The notes: generated by a model not told the origin, from the letters alone. A stretch of DNA of 64,000 nt from Narthecium ossifragum (GCA_963920575.1 OY986973.1:9272607-9336606), one strand, 5' to 3'; positions 1-11,826 are shown, counted from the stretch's first letter. Program-made: numbers and translations.

Positions 1-863
1 GGGTCGCCGTCCCGAGGCTGGAAGCTCGGACTTAGCCCTAGGACCGGGGTTGGGTTGTTTGGACTCGGTTTGGATTGTAGTGTCCAGTCGATTCGATGAT
101 AGGCTTAGATGACTGGTGCACTTGTGGCTTGATGATTGTAGAGGTCGTGTCGGCCTTGAGTCGGATGCTGAGGTGTAGCCGGTGTCCGGGGTTCCAAAAA
201 CTCTTGAGTAGAGGTTTTGCCTACTCAGTGGTGTCTCTTCCCACCAAACAGTGTTCAGTGTCCTGTTGAGAGTCAGCAGTGCCATTTCCTGCTACTGAGT
301 GTGACCCGACATGTGACCAGCCCGGCTGGAAGATCATGATCGGGGCCTCAGGGATACGTGGTGGGGTTATGGGACCCCTGTATACACCCAGGTCCTACTT
401 AAGGGCGACACTGTTGCGTTTCCCTCTTCCTTCTGTGTGTCGTAGTGTAGATCCCTACTGAGCTTAGTGCTCACTCCTACCCGGGATGCGTTTTGCAGGT
501 GCAGGCGGCAGTACCTCTTCTGTGGCCCCTACCGGGCAGTTGGACGGCGGTGCGGCGGCGCCTGGTGGCTTTTGAGAGGTGGCGATATTTACTGCTTTTA
601 CCCTTATGTTAGTTAGTCTCCTACGGGAGTGATGTGTATTTTGGATCTTCCCTTCTCCGAGGGTTTGTATATATTAACACTTGAGTTTTTAATCTGAGGT
701 TCGAGGTTTTGCTAATTAATATTGTTTTAATTGAGGGTGCTTTGGTGAATTGCTAGGGAGACCAATAGGTTAGAGGGAACCCTCGTCGTTCTTTTTCCGC
801 TTTGGTTAGGTTCCGGTTCGCGTCGCCCGGCCCGGTTGGGCTTTCGCGGGTCGGGGCGCGACA
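1..863 (+). mobile_element. 3' part of an LTR of family A (Ty3 element), cut by window edge
   Basis: The stretch ends in GGGGCGCGACA, the same terminus as the LTR copies ending at 20022 and (reverse strand) starting at 11128 and 22885. It shares with them the segments for 'agcttagtgctcactcctaccc', 'gagaggtgg' and 'agtctcctacggga'. It reads in the plus direction. The start lies outside the window, so it may be a solo LTR or one end of a full element; the following 5 bases are TGAAC. It is clearly more diverged than the copies at 11-25 kb. Confidence 0.8.
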
Positions 864-1809
864 TGAACGATCCTGATTGCTTGGGGCTCCATGATCAGGT
901 TTAGATCGAAGATCGGAAGCACTGGATCGAAGATCGGGCTGATTAAACTGTTGGATCAAGTTGCAGTTTGAATCAGACTGCTGAGAAGCTGTCGGAACTG
1001 GATCAACGGTGAAACGAGGTTGTCGGAGTGTGGCAACGACACAGGAAGCTTCGCAGGGACGTGGGGGTTCCATCTGTACGGTCTGATCGATGGATTGGGC
1101 CTCGTACACGCCGGATATAAAGGTGGCGGCGCGGAGGAATTCGTCATCGGTGATCGCCGGTGTTTTTGTCCACGATGATGCTTGAGCTCGTCGGGAAAAT
1201 GTACGGGAAGGTCTTGTGAACTTTATCATGAGGTTTGATCGAAGGATGAACCTCGAAATATCATGGAACAGAGGGAGCCGGAGCAATGGGTTTCGCTGGA
1301 GTTGGGTTTCGGTGATCCGAGCTTCCATCGTGGTCGCAGCCGGCCAAGGTGGCTTCAGGGAAGGACGCCAGTCCTTCTGGATGTCTTTTCGAGGTCCGAG
1401 GGGGTAGGGAACGGCGGTATCGGGTGGTGTACGTCCGCGTCCTTGTCGGATGTAGCTGCCGGAGCCGGAGGAGAGGACGGGCGAGGCCTGGACTGGGTAG
1501 TAAGGCGACGGGGAAGGTCTCCTAAGCTTATGGGGTGGGTTTTCTGTGAAAGGGCGGCCGGGTGACGGTCGCCGGTGGCGGGATGGGGATGGCTCGATCT
1601 TCAGCCGTTCCGAGACTGAGACGAGCCGATCGCTAGGAAGAAGATGAGCCATGTGGCTAAGCCGAGGGTGAGCCAAACCGGGAAGAGAGAGAAAATTCCA
1701 GGAAAAATCTGGAAAAATAGGTAAAAATACAGAAAAATCATGGGAAGGTAGAAGGAAGGTAAATACTCTAATTTGAACTAGGGAAGTCCAAGTCAAAGTA
1801 GGAAAGTGG
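864..1809. other. no recognisable gene; probable 3' non-coding part of the minus-strand Ty3 remnant
   Basis: A minus-strand frame is open from 1865 to 753, but it runs through the LTR boundary at 863 and has no recognisable domain, so I do not call it a gene. The A/G-rich stretch at 1680-1790 and the position just after a chromodomain suggest 3' untranslated or LTR sequence of the element at 1810-2830. Confidence 0.4.
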
Positions 1810-2830
1810 CTAAACCAGTTTGGGTCCTCTTCTGGGTGCGGGTCCAGTTGGTCGAGTTGGATCAACTCGTATCAGCTCCCACGATGTCTCCTGATCTCGA
1901 AGACACTTCCACTTGACCAAGTAGAAGACGCGACGGCTTCTCTTGTCTTGCCCTTCCTGCCTCCGATCAAAAATGGCTTCCGCTTCCTTTTCGCACTCGT
2001 CCAGGACCGCCGGTGGAGCTCTCTTCATAACGTTCCTTGCCGAATCCTCCTGGTCGGCATGATGTGGTTTCAACTGGCTAACAAGGAACGTGAGATGAAT
2101 CTTGAGCCGGTCGAGGAGAAGCGGTCGGTAGGTCGAGCGGCCTACCTTCTGGATGACCTCGAATGGTCCGTCATACCGTGGCACCAATCCCTTGTGTGTT
2201 GTCTTTCGACTGAATTTCTTCAGAATCTGTGGAGTTAGTTTCAAAAGAACTTGATCGCCTACCTAAAACTCCAAGGGCCTCCTCCCTTGATCTGCATACT
2301 TCTTCATCCTTTTCTGGGCCTTCCTCAAGCTGTCTTGAGCTGCCTCGATCATCTCCTGTTGGTCTTTTGCAAACTTGGAAGCCACCAGACTTCCCTCTCC
2401 TCCTTGGGCCGCCAGGTCAAGGGGAGCTAACGGTTGTTGGCCTAGCATGAGCTCGAAGGGGCTCTTCTCTGTCGCCGATGATCTCTGTAGGTTGTAGGAG
2501 AACTGCGCAACATCAAGAAGGTCGAGCCAATTCTGTTGGCTCACGGTCATGTAGTGTCGTAGGTATATACTCCTCCAACAAAGCAGTGATCCGCTCCGTC
2601 TGGCCGTTAGTCTGTGGGTGGTTTGATGTCGAAAACTTCAGTTGAGACCCCATGATCTTGAACATATGAGTCAAGAACCGCCCATCCCTTTCGCTCATGA
2701 TATCACGTGGGAGGCCGAAGTGCTTGACCATGTACTTGAAGAAGAGGTCCATCGTGACCTCTGAGGGACAGCCCTTGGGCATTGGGATGAAGATGGCATA
2801 TTTGAAAAAGCGATCCACAATAAAATCCAT
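1810..2830 (-). pseudogene. Ty3 chromovirus integrase core and chromodomain remnant
   Basis: Integrase of a Ty3-type retrotransposon, the enzyme that inserts element cDNA into the chromosome. Three minus-strand pieces in different frames (2830-2513, 2550-2263, 2244-1810) line up as one protein. The first carries the core with SERDGRFLTHMF and the catalytic-glutamate region NGQTERI. The second carries the GPY-side linker ending in KYADQGRRPLEF. The third carries KYDGPFEV-like YDGPFEVIQKVG and a C-terminal chromodomain (YLVKWKCLRDQETSWE), which in chromoviruses targets heterochromatin. The sequence type resembles the Galadriel clade rather than the Del/Tekay element at 16-22 kb. The frame changes and the missing gag, protease and reverse transcriptase make it dead. 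Clade assignment is from memory of the family and is moderate. Confidence 0.8.
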
Positions 2831-2885
2831 AGAAAACTCTGTTTAAGAAAACTCTGTTCTAACCTCTGAGGGACAGACCTTGGGC
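2831..2885. other. filler DNA at a repair junction between integrase remnant and LTR-B
   Basis: The 19-bp string at 2842-2860 recurs at 2940-2958, and the string at 2861-2884 (cctctgagggacag-ccttgggc) recurs, with one change, at 2759-2783. Thus the junction between the two retroelement pieces is built from short copies of sequence on both of its sides, the pattern of templated filler made during break repair. Confidence 0.7.
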
Positions 2886-3815
2886 GACGGTCGACCGTGG
2901 AGTCTGGCGGTTGATCCGTGGATCGACCGCGAGGCACTATTTAAGAAAACTCTGTTCTGACACAGCTTGGAATAAAAATCACCAAACATCGTAGAAAAAT
3001 TGGAAAAATATGAAATCAATTGGGTTTGAAAGTAGACTCAAAGATCTACAATTTTTATGTTGAAGACAAACTGAGATCATGCACGCAAAGTGCCGCAAAA
3101 TGGGCTCGAACATGCAGTTTCAATGAAGAACAGAAATCCGGAAATGAACCATGGAAAACTAACTCAAATCCAAACTAATTCACTCCAAACTTAAATCAGA
3201 TACTTGGCAAGTCTACAAGCAATATCTAAAACAAAGAAACAAGAAAATCAAACATCTAACCATCCTAGAACACTTAAACAAGGCTGAAGTGTAGAACCCT
3301 ACCATTCTACGCTAAACCAGCCACTAAACCACTGGAAAGATGGCGTCCTCCTCCTCGTCGTCATCCTCAAGCTCACCGGAGAAGCTGACGAAGCTCTCTC
3401 TCTCTCTCTCAAGGTTTCACTCACGACGAGAAGAAAGAAGGAGAAGAAAGGAGAAGAAGGGACACGGGAAACAGGGGAAAGAAAAGAAAAGAAAGGAGGA
3501 GGGGAGGGGGTATTTATAGCGGGTCGTGAACCGACCGGCTACAGGGACGGTTACTGGGTCAGGGTGACTCAGCAAGCTACGAGATCAAATCTCGACCGCT
3601 TGATTCAGTCTTCCCCGATCGAGCTCTGATCCTTCGATCGAGAACGCCTACAAGGATCTAATCAAACACACATATCAATCCAAGGCCGTGTGTTCACAAC
3701 GCGAGTGTGAAACAAACTGACAATGCACAATTTACTAAATTTCCCTTGTGGTCCACAACGAGTCACGGGCCCGACCTAGACAGTCGATCCAGGAGTAGAG
3801 GGACAGATCCTCACA
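2886..3815 (-). mobile_element. truncated LTR of family B
   Basis: It ends on the plus strand in GATCCTCACA, i.e. begins TGTGAGGATC on the minus strand, like the other LTRs here. A TATA-like box (CTATAAATACC) lies on the minus strand near 3510-3522 and a CT microsatellite near 3397-3411 just downstream of it in the transcribed direction. The palindromic words cggtcgaccg and gatcgaccg at 2886-2932 match the repeat array of the intact LTR-B at 13258-13590. The 3' half is missing. It is joined to foreign sequence through the filler at 2831-2885. Confidence 0.7.
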
Positions 3816-4764
3816 TGGGAGGTGCCCGGAGAGGCGGGCGACCTAGCTGGCTGCAGCGGGAAGCCGTGAGGCATCCGGCCGGGTCACGAGTGCCTCCGCG
3901 AGCGTGACGGAGCAAAGCCGGAGGGGGTGGCCAGAGGAGAAGAAAGGGAAGAAGAGGAAAGAAGAGAGAAGCGGGGGGAGGAGGACGGCGGTTGGCCGCG
4001 TCCTGACCGTGCGGTGGGTGGGTGGCCCGGGCCAACAGGGCCAGAGGAGCCGGGGAGAAGAAGAGAGGAAGGGGCGGTGAAAGCTAGGCTTGGCCAAGGC
4101 AAGGAAGAGGTGAGGTTTACCCGGAAGAGGAGGGATCGTCGATGAGGGCACCGGTGATCGTCACGGTTGGAATTTCGTTAGGAGCTCCGGTGGGGGGTGG
4201 TGACTTTAGAGCAAACTCCCTCGAACAATCACTTCATCAAGGGGGCCGATCCTTGAAGTCAAAGCCTTTGATTTATTATTCTTGGATGATGTTCTACATG
4301 GGTATGGAGGCCTTTATATACGCGAACTATAAGAGTCCTATTTGGAGTAGAACTCTGACTCACTGACTTCCTACTCAAACAATACCCCTAACTAAGAAAG
4401 AAGGAAGAGAGTCCTACTACAAAGCTAATAACTAAATCAGAAAATCAAACTAGGAAACTAAATAGGATAGATGGGCTTGGACTCTAAGTGAGGCAAAGGG
4501 GGCCGGCCATTAGGTGTGGCCGGCTAAAGAGGAAACTGGCCCCTTGTGGGGCCGGGTTTGGAGGGGTTGGGCCCAAGTTGGGCTCGCTTTGGTGCCTTAG
4601 ACTAAGATTTTGAAGGTTCAAATTTGGACGCGTATCACAAGGTGCTTTCGATCCATTTTTCTAAATTTTTAAAATTAAAAATCTGAATTAAAGAAAAAAG
4701 AATTATAGGAGAAGGAAAATCAGAATTTAAAATAAATAAACCTAAATAAATTTAAAAGTTACCT
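3816..4764. other. gene-free, GC-rich then AT-rich repeat-like sequence
   Basis: 3816-4200 is GC and purine rich with open frames that look compositional only. 4200-4620 includes 'ggaggcctttatatacg' near 4310, a possible TATA box, and 'taggtgtggccggc'. It resembles untranslated or LTR sequence of an unidentified retroelement. I recognise no protein in any frame. Confidence 0.35.
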
Positions 4765-5130
4765 CTTGCGGTCTTCCACTCTTGCCTCTTGATTCATCTT
4801 TACTCACTTCAATCACTTTCTCAAGTTCTCAGAATCGAATGCATATGCTCTTAACAAAACTAAAATAAAATAAATAGAGAATAAAATTTGTGAGGATGAA
4901 TGAAGGATTTGGGGCATATTTATAGATTTTTAGGATTTTTTTAAAATTTTTATAATGACTATAAGGCCCTTAAAATTAGCCATTTTATGACCATTGGAAG
5001 GGGCATTTTGGTCATTTTATAAATAAAAAAACTATATCCATACCCCTCGAAATGTTATTTTTTGATGGTTGGGAGAGGCTAAATGGTCAAATTTTAAAAA
5101 TATAGCTATTATGTACCTATAACGGCTATA
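4765..5130 (+). repeat. dispersed repeat copy 1 (LTR-like, matches 33835-34165)
   Basis: Shared with 33835-34165 are the words gctcttaacaaaact, tttgtgaggatgaatgaagg, tttatag followed by tttag, ttttataatgac, and ttttatgacc-ttg. A TATA-like atatttatag sits near 4917-4926, followed by 'rcc-ttttggtcat' motifs as in the LTR-like regions ending at 29753 and 59450. I infer a fragment of a retroelement LTR. Confidence 0.6.
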
Positions 5131-5605
5131 TTTTTTGAAATAAAGTGATAGAGTATCACTAGGCCCACTAGGCCCAAGTAGGCTTGTAGGCCTGAATGGC
5201 TGTTCGGCCATGCGTGCCCATGGGCCCTTCCCGTGCCAGACTGGGCTTGTGCCCGTGCCGGGCCAGGCCGAGGGGCCTAAAACCCTAGCCCTACCCAGCA
5301 CGAGCCGCCTGTGCCGGGCTGAGCACGGCCAACTTCAGCCGGGTCGGCCCTTGCCACATGACGGGCCGCCCGCAACGTGCTCAAGTGGACCGGCCCGATT
5401 GACACCTCTAGGCGGCGGCGGTGGGCACCATAGCGGCCTTCTCCGCTCTCTTATTCTCTCTTTTCCCGCTTCGACCGGGCGGAGGCTTGCCACATGATGG
5501 GCCGCCCACACCGTGCTCGGACGGCCTGGCCCGATTGACACCTCTAGACGGCGACAGAGGGCACCATAGCGCCCTTCTCCGCTCTCTTCCTCTTCTCTCT
5601 TTTCC
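5131..5605 (-). mobile_element. hAT-like terminus, tandemly duplicated (136-bp unit)
   Basis: 'ggccc-gattgacacctcta' read in reverse is TAGAGGTGTCAAT followed by GGGCC-rich sequence, a terminal structure common in plant hAT elements. It occurs twice: units start at 5351 and 5487 (ttgccacatga-gggccgccc), each followed by 'gggcaccatagcg-ccttctccgctctctt'. The second unit runs directly into the beta-galactosidase exon 1 remnant, so the duplicated unit includes a piece of that gene's upstream sequence. Confidence 0.5.
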
Positions 5606-5617
5606 CTCTGTTCATCA

Positions 5618-6121
5618 GCCAACGCCACCTATGCCCACCGCTCTCTCATCATCGACAGCCACCGGCGGCTCGTCGTCTCCACTTTCATCCACTACCCATG
5701 TAGCGTTCCCTCCGTAAGTCATTCCTTCACATACTACCAACTTTCTTATACATAGATTTGTATGTATATTGTTCATTGATGAGTGATGCGAGCAGATGTG
5801 GCCGAGCTTGGTGGTGTTTGCTAAAGAAGGCGGCACCACGGCCATCGAGATCTACGTCTTTTGGACCGGCCACGAGTTGTCCCTTGGAAATGTGAGAGAT
5901 ATCATTCTCCCATCTCTGCAATCTCTAGCTTTCTCTCTACAATGTTACTCTGTTTTTTTTTTTTGGTTTTTTTTATGGATGGTTGCTGGAATGATGGTAA
6001 AATATATAAGTGATGCATGCCGTAATTTGACTTGGTGAAGTTTGTGAGCATTGCTCGGGACGCTGGGATGTGTTTAATACTTCGCATTGGGCCATTCGTC
6101 ACCGCAGAATGGAATTATGGG
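5618..6121 (+). pseudogene. beta-galactosidase (GH35) gene fragment, exons 1-3
   Basis: Plant beta-galactosidases are secreted GH35 enzymes that trim galactose from cell-wall polymers. Exon 1 remnant 5618-5713 encodes ANATYAHRSLIID and IHYPCSVPS, ending at a GTAAGT donor. Exon 2 remnant 5796-5891 encodes [13 protein letters not shown] and [14 protein letters not shown] with AG and GTGAG boundaries. Exon 3 remnant from about 6026 encodes [15 protein letters not shown] and [14 protein letters not shown]. These match the family's invariant N-terminal blocks in order and with introns at the usual places. Each exon is 32 codons where measured. There is no clear start codon with signal peptide (only a Leu/Ser-rich stretch upstream), conserved residues differ (A for D in TYDHRS, C for R in YPRS), the YYFGGRY block before exon 3 is missing, and everything after exon 3, including catalytic glutamates, is absent. 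A dead fragment. Confidence 0.85.
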
Positions 6122-6925
6122 CATTACCATCTAACACAATAAAATTGCTTCCAATTTTTGTGTTTTTTTTGGGGTTTCGTTTGTATATCTTGAATTGGTG
6201 ATTGTTAATGGGTTTTTTGAGGGTTTTGTTTGTATATCTCGACTCCCTCAGTTATGTTAAATTTTTATATTTTTTGGGCATTGCTATCTAACCTAGTATA
6301 TAATTCGGTGTAATTGTAACTTTTTTGTGAAGCAATTAAAATTTTTCTCAATCAACCTTATATATAGACGCTTAACATAAACTGTTATAATTATTTGGAT
6401 TAAACCGTTGGTACGAGAATCCGCTAGTGGATAATATATGTGGCCAAATTGCTTCCAGATATATATATGAACGGGATCTCTTATATTCTACTAGGTTGGC
6501 TCCCTGTGGCATCTGACACGGTTAATCACCCAACCCCCTCTTTCTCTTTTTATACGGTTACATCTGCCTCCTATCTCACGCCACCATCTACGTGTGCAAA
6601 AATAGATGAGTCATGATATATGAATGGAATAAATGGGCCAAACCAACTTCCCTTATATAGCTGATAACTTCAAAACAACATAGAATTTCTTGGGGGATTT
6701 CACAAATATTGATATCCATCGCCATCAACACCATCGTCATCTTGTTCATGTACATGATCATGATACGATCCAGTATAGCTAAATACAATGCTATCATCCA
6801 AACATATCATAAAAACTAGATGATAGTTGCTCTTGTTGTCCTTGCCATCCACCATAATTAACAAAATGAACATATACTATTGAATTAAATGAATACATGA
6901 ATGCCAGGAAAAAATAAAAAAAGAA
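6122..6925. other. AT-rich intergenic sequence, nothing recognised
   Basis: No coding similarity, no RNA gene and no clear terminal repeats seen. Confidence 0.4.
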
Positions 6926-8190
6926 AGAAAAAATGCTGGTTTCGCTTGGTTTGCCTTGGTTTGGTTGGTTTGGCTCGGCTAGCCTTGGTTTGCGATCGGT
7001 TGATTGCATCACTATTTTTTTACCCCAATGGTATTTTGGTAAATATGCGCCTTGTCGGTCGGTTTCACACCCGCGTAATGCACACACTACCTTGGATTGA
7101 TATATGTAATTGATTAAACCTTAGGGGCGATTCCGATAGGAAGATCGGAGCTCGATGAAAAGATCGAATCGGACGACCGAGATCAATTTTCAGATCTCAA
7201 TAAAATATCCCCTCCCCTTCTCTCTCTTCTTCTCTCTCTTTCTCTTTCCTCTCTCTTGTTGGCTGCCAAATTGGAGGCTTGGCTGAGGTTTTTCAAGGCG
7301 AATTTGGGACGATCAGAGTTGGGGGATTGGTAGAGGATTGTCCCAGCTATACAAGTAGGTGCTTCTACCTAATTCCAGCGAATTAGAATATCTAGGATTG
7401 ATTTTTCTTAGGTTTGGTGTGATTTCTTTGTTTGGAATGTTGTGAGACTTGGTTGGGTAGTGTAGTAGCATGTTTAGAACATTTCTACAGGCTCAATTTC
7501 GTATTGTTCGGACGAATTTCATATTTTTATCAGTTTATTCGATTTTCGGCTAAATCAAGCCATATCTTTTATTTAGCTATAGGAATCTTGGTTTCTTGGT
7601 ACCGTTCGATTCCCAGCGTTCTCTTCTCGCTCCCCTCAAAGTTTGATTAAATTCTAATGAGTTTTCATCGGCTTTTCATCGACGTTTCCCGGATTTTCAA
7701 AATTCTTTCTTTGTTGTCTGTTCTTCCCAATTCTGGTGTTAATTCACAAGGAATCTCGTGAAACCTTCAACGCCAAAATTGTAGATCATTTAGTCCACTT
7801 TCAGATCCCGATTATTTTTTATTTTTTGTTTGTACGAATTTTGGTGATTTATCTCCTAAAATGCGATGGATGTCTGAATCTGTCGAATTCATTTCGGATC
7901 AGTCCCGACCTGTTTGAGATTGATCCCAAATGGGGGATGAATCTTTCAGGTTGGGATCAATCCCAACTAGTAGAGGGGTATTCTTAGCCGTTTTTGGTGA
8001 TTTTCGAAGCTTCTTTCAATCTGATTTTTGGATGAGAACTTTGTATCAAAGAGTTGAGTTAACATGTTAGTTTTCCATGAATTTTAAGTATTTATGCCAG
8101 GTTTATAGAACGTTTCATTAATAGTTAAGTTTCTTGCAAATTCTGATTTGTATCAAAACGATAGCATGCTATATAAATACGAACCTATAT
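6926..8190 (+). mobile_element. LTR-B-like fragment, plus orientation, diverged
   Basis: Read in reverse, 14070-14330 of the intact LTR-B matches this piece: 'ggtttcacacccgcgt', 'cattttggtaaatat', 'gatcggttgat', 'cgattccgat-ggaagatcgg', the CT-rich TATA region and 'gtaggtgcttctacct'. The 5' boundary is near the G/T-rich 'ggtttggttggtttggctcgg' and the 3' part fades before the Helitron end at 8196. No TG...CA ends remain. Confidence 0.55.
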
Positions 8191-8195
8191 ATATA

Positions 8196-8224
8196 CTAGT
8201 AAATGCCGGTGCCTACGACACGGA
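8196..8224 (-). mobile_element. Helitron 3' terminus (minus strand)
   Basis: On the minus strand: GTGTC-GTA-GGCAC hairpin, 9 bases, CTAG, then T. The same architecture (hairpin GTGCC..GGCAC, 9-base spacer, CTAG|T) occurs at 45758, 49771 and 50136. The element body would extend to the right from 8196; its 5' TC end could not be located. Confidence 0.6.
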
Positions 8225-10489
8225 TATTTAGAGTTTCTTTCAGAAAATTTCGACAAAACCCGCATGTACTGAGGGCTAAATGTGATAATTCTACATTTCT
8301 CAAATACAAAAATTATATCACAGTATAAAATAGACGAACATTGTCCCCGGGCAAACCTTATCCCCACAAACCACACAAACCGTTCCAAGATTACAACAGT
8401 CCACATAAACCACAACTTTAAAGAAAATAATAAATATAGATATTCTGATTTCACTTAATACATAAACTTCTCCATAGCCATCTGCCGGGACGATGATCGT
8501 GACATAACAAAGAAAGAAAGAGGATGGAACAATGAAGATCGGGACCAATCGATTCATTGTATGAACTTCAAGAGGGAATCTAAATTGATAGATCATTTTC
8601 TCATATTCCTATCAAGGCCAGCACATCACATGATTCAATGTTGTGCTTGAAGGAACAAAAAGGTGCTAAACTGATAATGCAACCAAGTAATTGATTTGAC
8701 CTCATTAGACAAATATTCTTGCATCTAGAATAAAAGATTATAAGACCATAACTCGCAAAAGAATCTATGCTCTCCAGTACCTCAAAACATCACATGTTAC
8801 CTAGAGATTGGCCTAGTTCACCAATAGCATTGGATCAAGTATAAAATACTATAAACATGACTTGAAAAGGAGATTCAATGGTTACCTGATAGCAAGCAGC
8901 ATACAACAATAATGAAATTACAGCTACCAGTAGTCCTTTAGCAATGTGAAAGCGGATAACAGAAACAAAGAGAAAATCCTATTTTCGTCGGGAGATTTGA
9001 TAGAGTAGGTTCCAATTCCCTTGAATTGATCATGTAAGCAAAAAAGAAGGGAACAGTAATTGGAAAGAAACAACAACCAAAGCAAAAATAAACATCGACA
9101 CCAAGGAGCTCAAGATCAAAACATGAGCAATTTCCAACAAAAAGAGCCAAGAAAAATGATGATTTACACATTGCAAGCCAGGCATATCCTTTTCTGCAAA
9201 ACTTTTGTTTCATGTCCTTCCAAGCAATTGATTACACTATTAGAATTCAAACCATCCTTCCGGAGAACTAATTTTTTTAGATAAAACACATTCATATCAG
9301 AATCCAACATTCCAAGAAGAAAAAAAAAACAAACCAATTTTCGACACTTATATGATCACATTCACAAAAAATATCCTTCAAAGAGCTCATGCACAAAAAT
9401 GTGAGGCTCCATAAGCTGTTGCACAAAATAGAAGCCCAGCGAGAAGCAGCAAAGAAGGTGGAGATATGGTTAGCCATCTCCATTGCAACCTTCTTTCCTC
9501 TTTTCTCCACCTTTAGAAGAAGAAGAAGAAGATGGTTGAAGAGGCAAGAGTTTCATCACTTTCACAACCACTTCTAATTTTCTTTTATCTTTCTAAGATA
9601 TCAAGTCTTTGTTTCTTCAATTACTTTAAGTCCTTTGCAGACTGGAGCATGAGAGCATTTCTTCCTTCCTTTTTCGCTTTCACAACCAGTTCTCATTTTC
9701 TTTTATCTTTTTAAGATATCAAGTCTTTGTTTCTTCAATTACTTTAAGTCCTTTGCGGGTGGAGCATGAATTTAACAGGAAAATGTTTCAAAGGAGAAAC
9801 ATCTGAAACATCAAGATTAGATATAAATTCATTAAGAAATAGGGATTATATTTGTAACTATTGTTTTTGTAATTTAGAAATTTTATATTTATAGATTCTT
9901 TAAGAAATAGGGAATGAAAACGTATAACTTACTACAGAAATCAACAATGGGAATAGATCAAGAGATCGAGAAATAAAAATGGCTAGAAAGAATGCAACAA
10001 AGAATGAAAACGTATAACTTACTACAAAAATGATTATATGCAAGTTCAGAAATAAAAATCCCCATGTTTTCTTCCTATCTCTAAAACTGATTCGTGTGAT
10101 CCTGTCATCTAGAGTTGAAATTAGATCATTAACCGAAAATTAGGAAGGAATTATTAGGTGGGCAATAAACCAATAAACTTTTCATTGATTTGGTATCAGG
10201 AGCACTGATAAATCATGCAAAGTGAAGATGCATGATGCAAAAATAAACAGCGACATTGAAGAGATTCAATGTCTCTTCAATGGGAATAGATCAAGAGATC
10301 GAGATGCCCATAGAAGAGAAAAGAGAGGAGAGGGAAAGCTCACCGGAAATTGCAGCAAAACTCAACCAAATTTCACCAAATAATTGCAGCAAATCGAAGC
10401 AGCCGCACCCAAATTTCAATGTAAACATGAAATTGCAGCAAAACCCAACAAATAATCGAAGCAATTACACTCACAGATAAGAAGGAGAA
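8225..10489 (-). mobile_element. probable Helitron body, gene-free, with internal duplications
   Basis: This AT-rich stretch follows the Helitron 3' end and has no recognised protein. Two local duplications are visible: a unit of about 125 bp with 'agatatcaagtctttg' at 9595 and 9715 ('cttcaattactttaagtcctttgc' in both), and 'gaatgaaaacgtataactt' at 9912 and 10004 with 'gggaatagatcaagagatcgag' at 9949 and 10279. The right limit is a guess. Confidence 0.35.
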
Positions 10490-11007
10490 GCGACATCACC
10501 GATGGCTGCTTGCTGCCACCGTCGTTGATCCGAGGTCGTGGCACGGTGGGTTTAGAGTGAAGAAGAAGAACAGCGAGCGAGAGGCAAGGACATGTGGGAG
10601 GGGCCTTCATGCGGTCTGAGAGGTAGTAGCAAAGCTACTCGGGGCGCCGCGAGGGGCGCTGGCGCGAGACGGTGTTGGCGCAGTGATTGTAGCTGGAGAT
10701 GTGGAGGTCCTTCAGGCGGTCAGAGAGGTGGTGGCAAGTCTACGCGGGACGCCACGAGGGGCGCCTGCGACGGCGAGGCAGCGGTGGCGAGGCTACTCGG
10801 GGCGACGGCTACGGCGAGGCAGGATCTGGGGTGGGTCGAGGTCGACGGCGGAGAGGAAGATAGTCAACGGCGGTTGATCTCAGTCGCAGGCGAGGACGGA
10901 GGAGGGCAACCGCGATCTCAGTCGAGGCAAGGCATGGGAGTTTCGGGGTCGCAGGAGAGGACGGAGGCGGCAACCGCGATCTTCTCCGCTATCAACCTTA
11001 GCGATCG
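10490..11007. other. GC-rich flank of the proline dehydrogenase fragment, no gene recognised
   Basis: GC-rich, with 'gaggacggagg-ggcaaccgcgatct' duplicated at 10892 and 10959, and open frames on both strands that look compositional. It lies 3' of the truncated proline dehydrogenase piece on the minus strand but shows no further blocks of that enzyme. Confidence 0.4.
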
Positions 11008-11127
11008 ATGTCGGAGAGGTCGAGGACCGTAGGGTGTTGCGGATCGCGAGGCAGAGAGGCGGTGGCGTCATCAGAGGCTACTCGAGGCGCATCCCTAGCT
11101 CCCACAACCCCCTCAGCGTCATCCCGG
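11008..11127 (-). pseudogene. proline dehydrogenase fragment, left of the retrotransposon
   Basis: Minus strand from 11127: the codons GMTLRGLWELGMR continue the frame ...CAGKGAEEAG that stops at 25250, so this is the other side of the gene split by the Ty3 element at 11128-25249. After the word gggagctagggatgcg the sequence switches to a second copy of an upstream part of the same gene (RVASDDATASLPRDP, VLDLSDIDR) and then ends in a stop. The right-hand piece has the same word and the same upstream sequence, so the fragment carries an internal duplication joined at that word. The rest of the enzyme is absent. Confidence 0.75.
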
Positions 11128-11826
11128 TGTCGCGCCCCGACCTGCGTAGGCCCAACCGGGCCGGACGACGCGAAGCGAAACCTAACCTACTGCGGAAAAT
11201 TTTGACGAGGTTTCCCTCTAATCGTAGTGGTTACCCTAGCAATTCCTAATCATCATGTATTCACACAAATATTACAAACCCAAAGACTGAACTAGAATAG
11301 ATACATGTCCTCAAAACAGGGAAATTATACATTTATCACTCGCGTAGGAGACTATCTATAACAAAAGGGGTAAAACTGGAAGATCGCCACCTCTCAAGCA
11401 CCGCCAGACGCCGCCACGTCACCAAACACCGGCCCCGTAGGGGCGACCGAAGAAGAACTAGCGCTAGCACCTGCAAAACGCAGCCCAAGTAGGAGTGAGC
11501 ACTAAGCTCAGCAGGGACACTACACTACGACACTCACAAGGGAGGGAACACAACAGTGCCGCCCTCAAGTAAGACTTGGGTGTGCAGCAAGGGTTCCATA
11601 ACCCTTCGCCGGTGTCCCTGAAAGGAGGCCTCAGTCATGTTCCCCAGCCGAACTGGTCACATACTGGTTCGCCCTCAGCGAGACAGGAAACCACACTGCC
11701 ATCTCACTAGCAGGCACCCGACTCTACTAGGCGGGCAACCACACCGCTGAGTAGGCACCTCTTCCACCCAAGAGACAGTGAACCGGACACCGGTTGCACC
11801 CACAACGTCTGGCTCGAGACCGACAC

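Noticed and set aside
753..1865. Open frame of 370 codons on the minus strand
   Set aside because: It crosses the LTR boundary at 863, has no recognisable domain and ends in LTR sequence; best explained by chance openness in GC-rich repeat DNA.
10592..11032. Open frame of 146 codons on the plus strand
   Set aside because: Gly/Arg-rich translation of a GC-rich tandem-like stretch, with open frames on the other strand as well; no motif.
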